NCBI GenBank assembly: GCA_007120675.1
Contig: SKNE01000238.1
Coordinates: forward strand, 1 to 13,870
Origin: Bacteroidales bacterium
Lineage (GTDB): Bacteria; Bacteroidota; Bacteroidia; Bacteroidales; UBA7960
DNA: 13,870 bases
Direction of reading: 5' to 3'
Position 1 is the stretch's first letter; the number at the start of each line of letters is the position of its first letter. This document shows positions 13,781-13,870 of the stretch, one piece after another. The position numbers and the translations under genes were made by a program. The notes under the pieces are model-generated. The model saw only the letters and a list, made by a program, of their open reading frames with translations, made no database searches and had not been told where the DNA came from.

Positions 13781-13870
13781 CTAAAAGGGAAAGAATACTG
13801 GCAGCAGAAAGGTGGCCAGGATCCAGAAGATAATGTTCAGGGGGGCACCCACACGCATGAAATCGGCAAA
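13781..13870 (-). CDS. C-terminal end of a membrane transporter, possibly SLC13/DASS family
   Basis: Only the last 29 codons and the TAG stop (13783-13781) are inside the window. They read FADFMRVGAPLNIIFWILAT followed by FLLPVFFPF. A terminal helix beginning with a D-x-x-R/K-x-G-x-P-L-N motif and ending a few residues before the stop is typical of sodium/dicarboxylate or sulfate symporters and related anion permeases (SLC13, CitT-like). The fragment is too short to choose a substrate. The gene converges on the GT4 gene across the long palindrome. Confidence 0.6.
   Translation of the reverse strand, partial: FADFMRVGAPLNIIFWILATFLLPVFFPF

Overview
The window looks like a chromosomal, housekeeping stretch from a GC-rich member of the Bacteroidota, probably Bacteroidales/Marinilabiliales-like. 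Three observations support this. Several genes belong to families that are largely or wholly Bacteroidota-specific (DUF4783, DUF4834, a DUF3109 protein of the Bacteroidota type, LysS with a C-terminal extension, GH3-family protein). Promoter-like elements match the Bacteroidota -7 consensus TAnnTTTG. Starts generally lack strong Shine-Dalgarno sequences. No phage, IS element, CRISPR array, tRNA or rRNA was found.

Layout. Positions 1-390 (minus) hold the N-terminal part of a lipoprotein-type oligopeptidase B. Positions 391-673 are an intergenic leader with a degenerate 19-bp tandem repeat. Positions 674-2367 (minus) hold a two-gene unit, 23S rRNA m5U methyltransferase rlmD followed 2 nt later by acylphosphatase. 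Positions 2368-2723 are a divergent intergenic region with opposing promoters. Positions 2724-7617 (plus) carry lysS, a GH3-type adenylating enzyme and gltX. Positions 7624-8713 (minus) carry a DUF3109 cysteine-rich protein and a secreted DUF4783 protein. Positions 8894-13634 (plus) carry rlmH, a small DUF4834 membrane protein, a YfhO-family multi-pass membrane protein and a GT4 glycosyltransferase. The last bases hold a long imperfect palindrome lying against the stop codon of a minus-strand gene, whose visible tail resembles an SLC13/DASS-type anion transporter.

How the genes fit together. Two themes are visible. The first is translation: two aminoacyl-tRNA synthetases (LysRS, GluRS) and two 23S rRNA methyltransferases (RlmD, RlmH). 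The second is the cell envelope: YfhO plus GT4 glycosyltransferase, the DUF4834 protein translationally overlapped with yfhO, a secreted NTF2-like DUF4783 protein, and an exported peptidase. The GH3 enzyme between the two synthetase genes is the least understood enzyme here. It has the adenylation motifs, but its substrates cannot be read from the sequence.

I did not find a convincing new multi-gene system. The most notable non-coding items are the 116-nt palindrome at 13664-13779, and the tandem repeat at 528-604 with what looks like a solitary related copy at 2603-2627.
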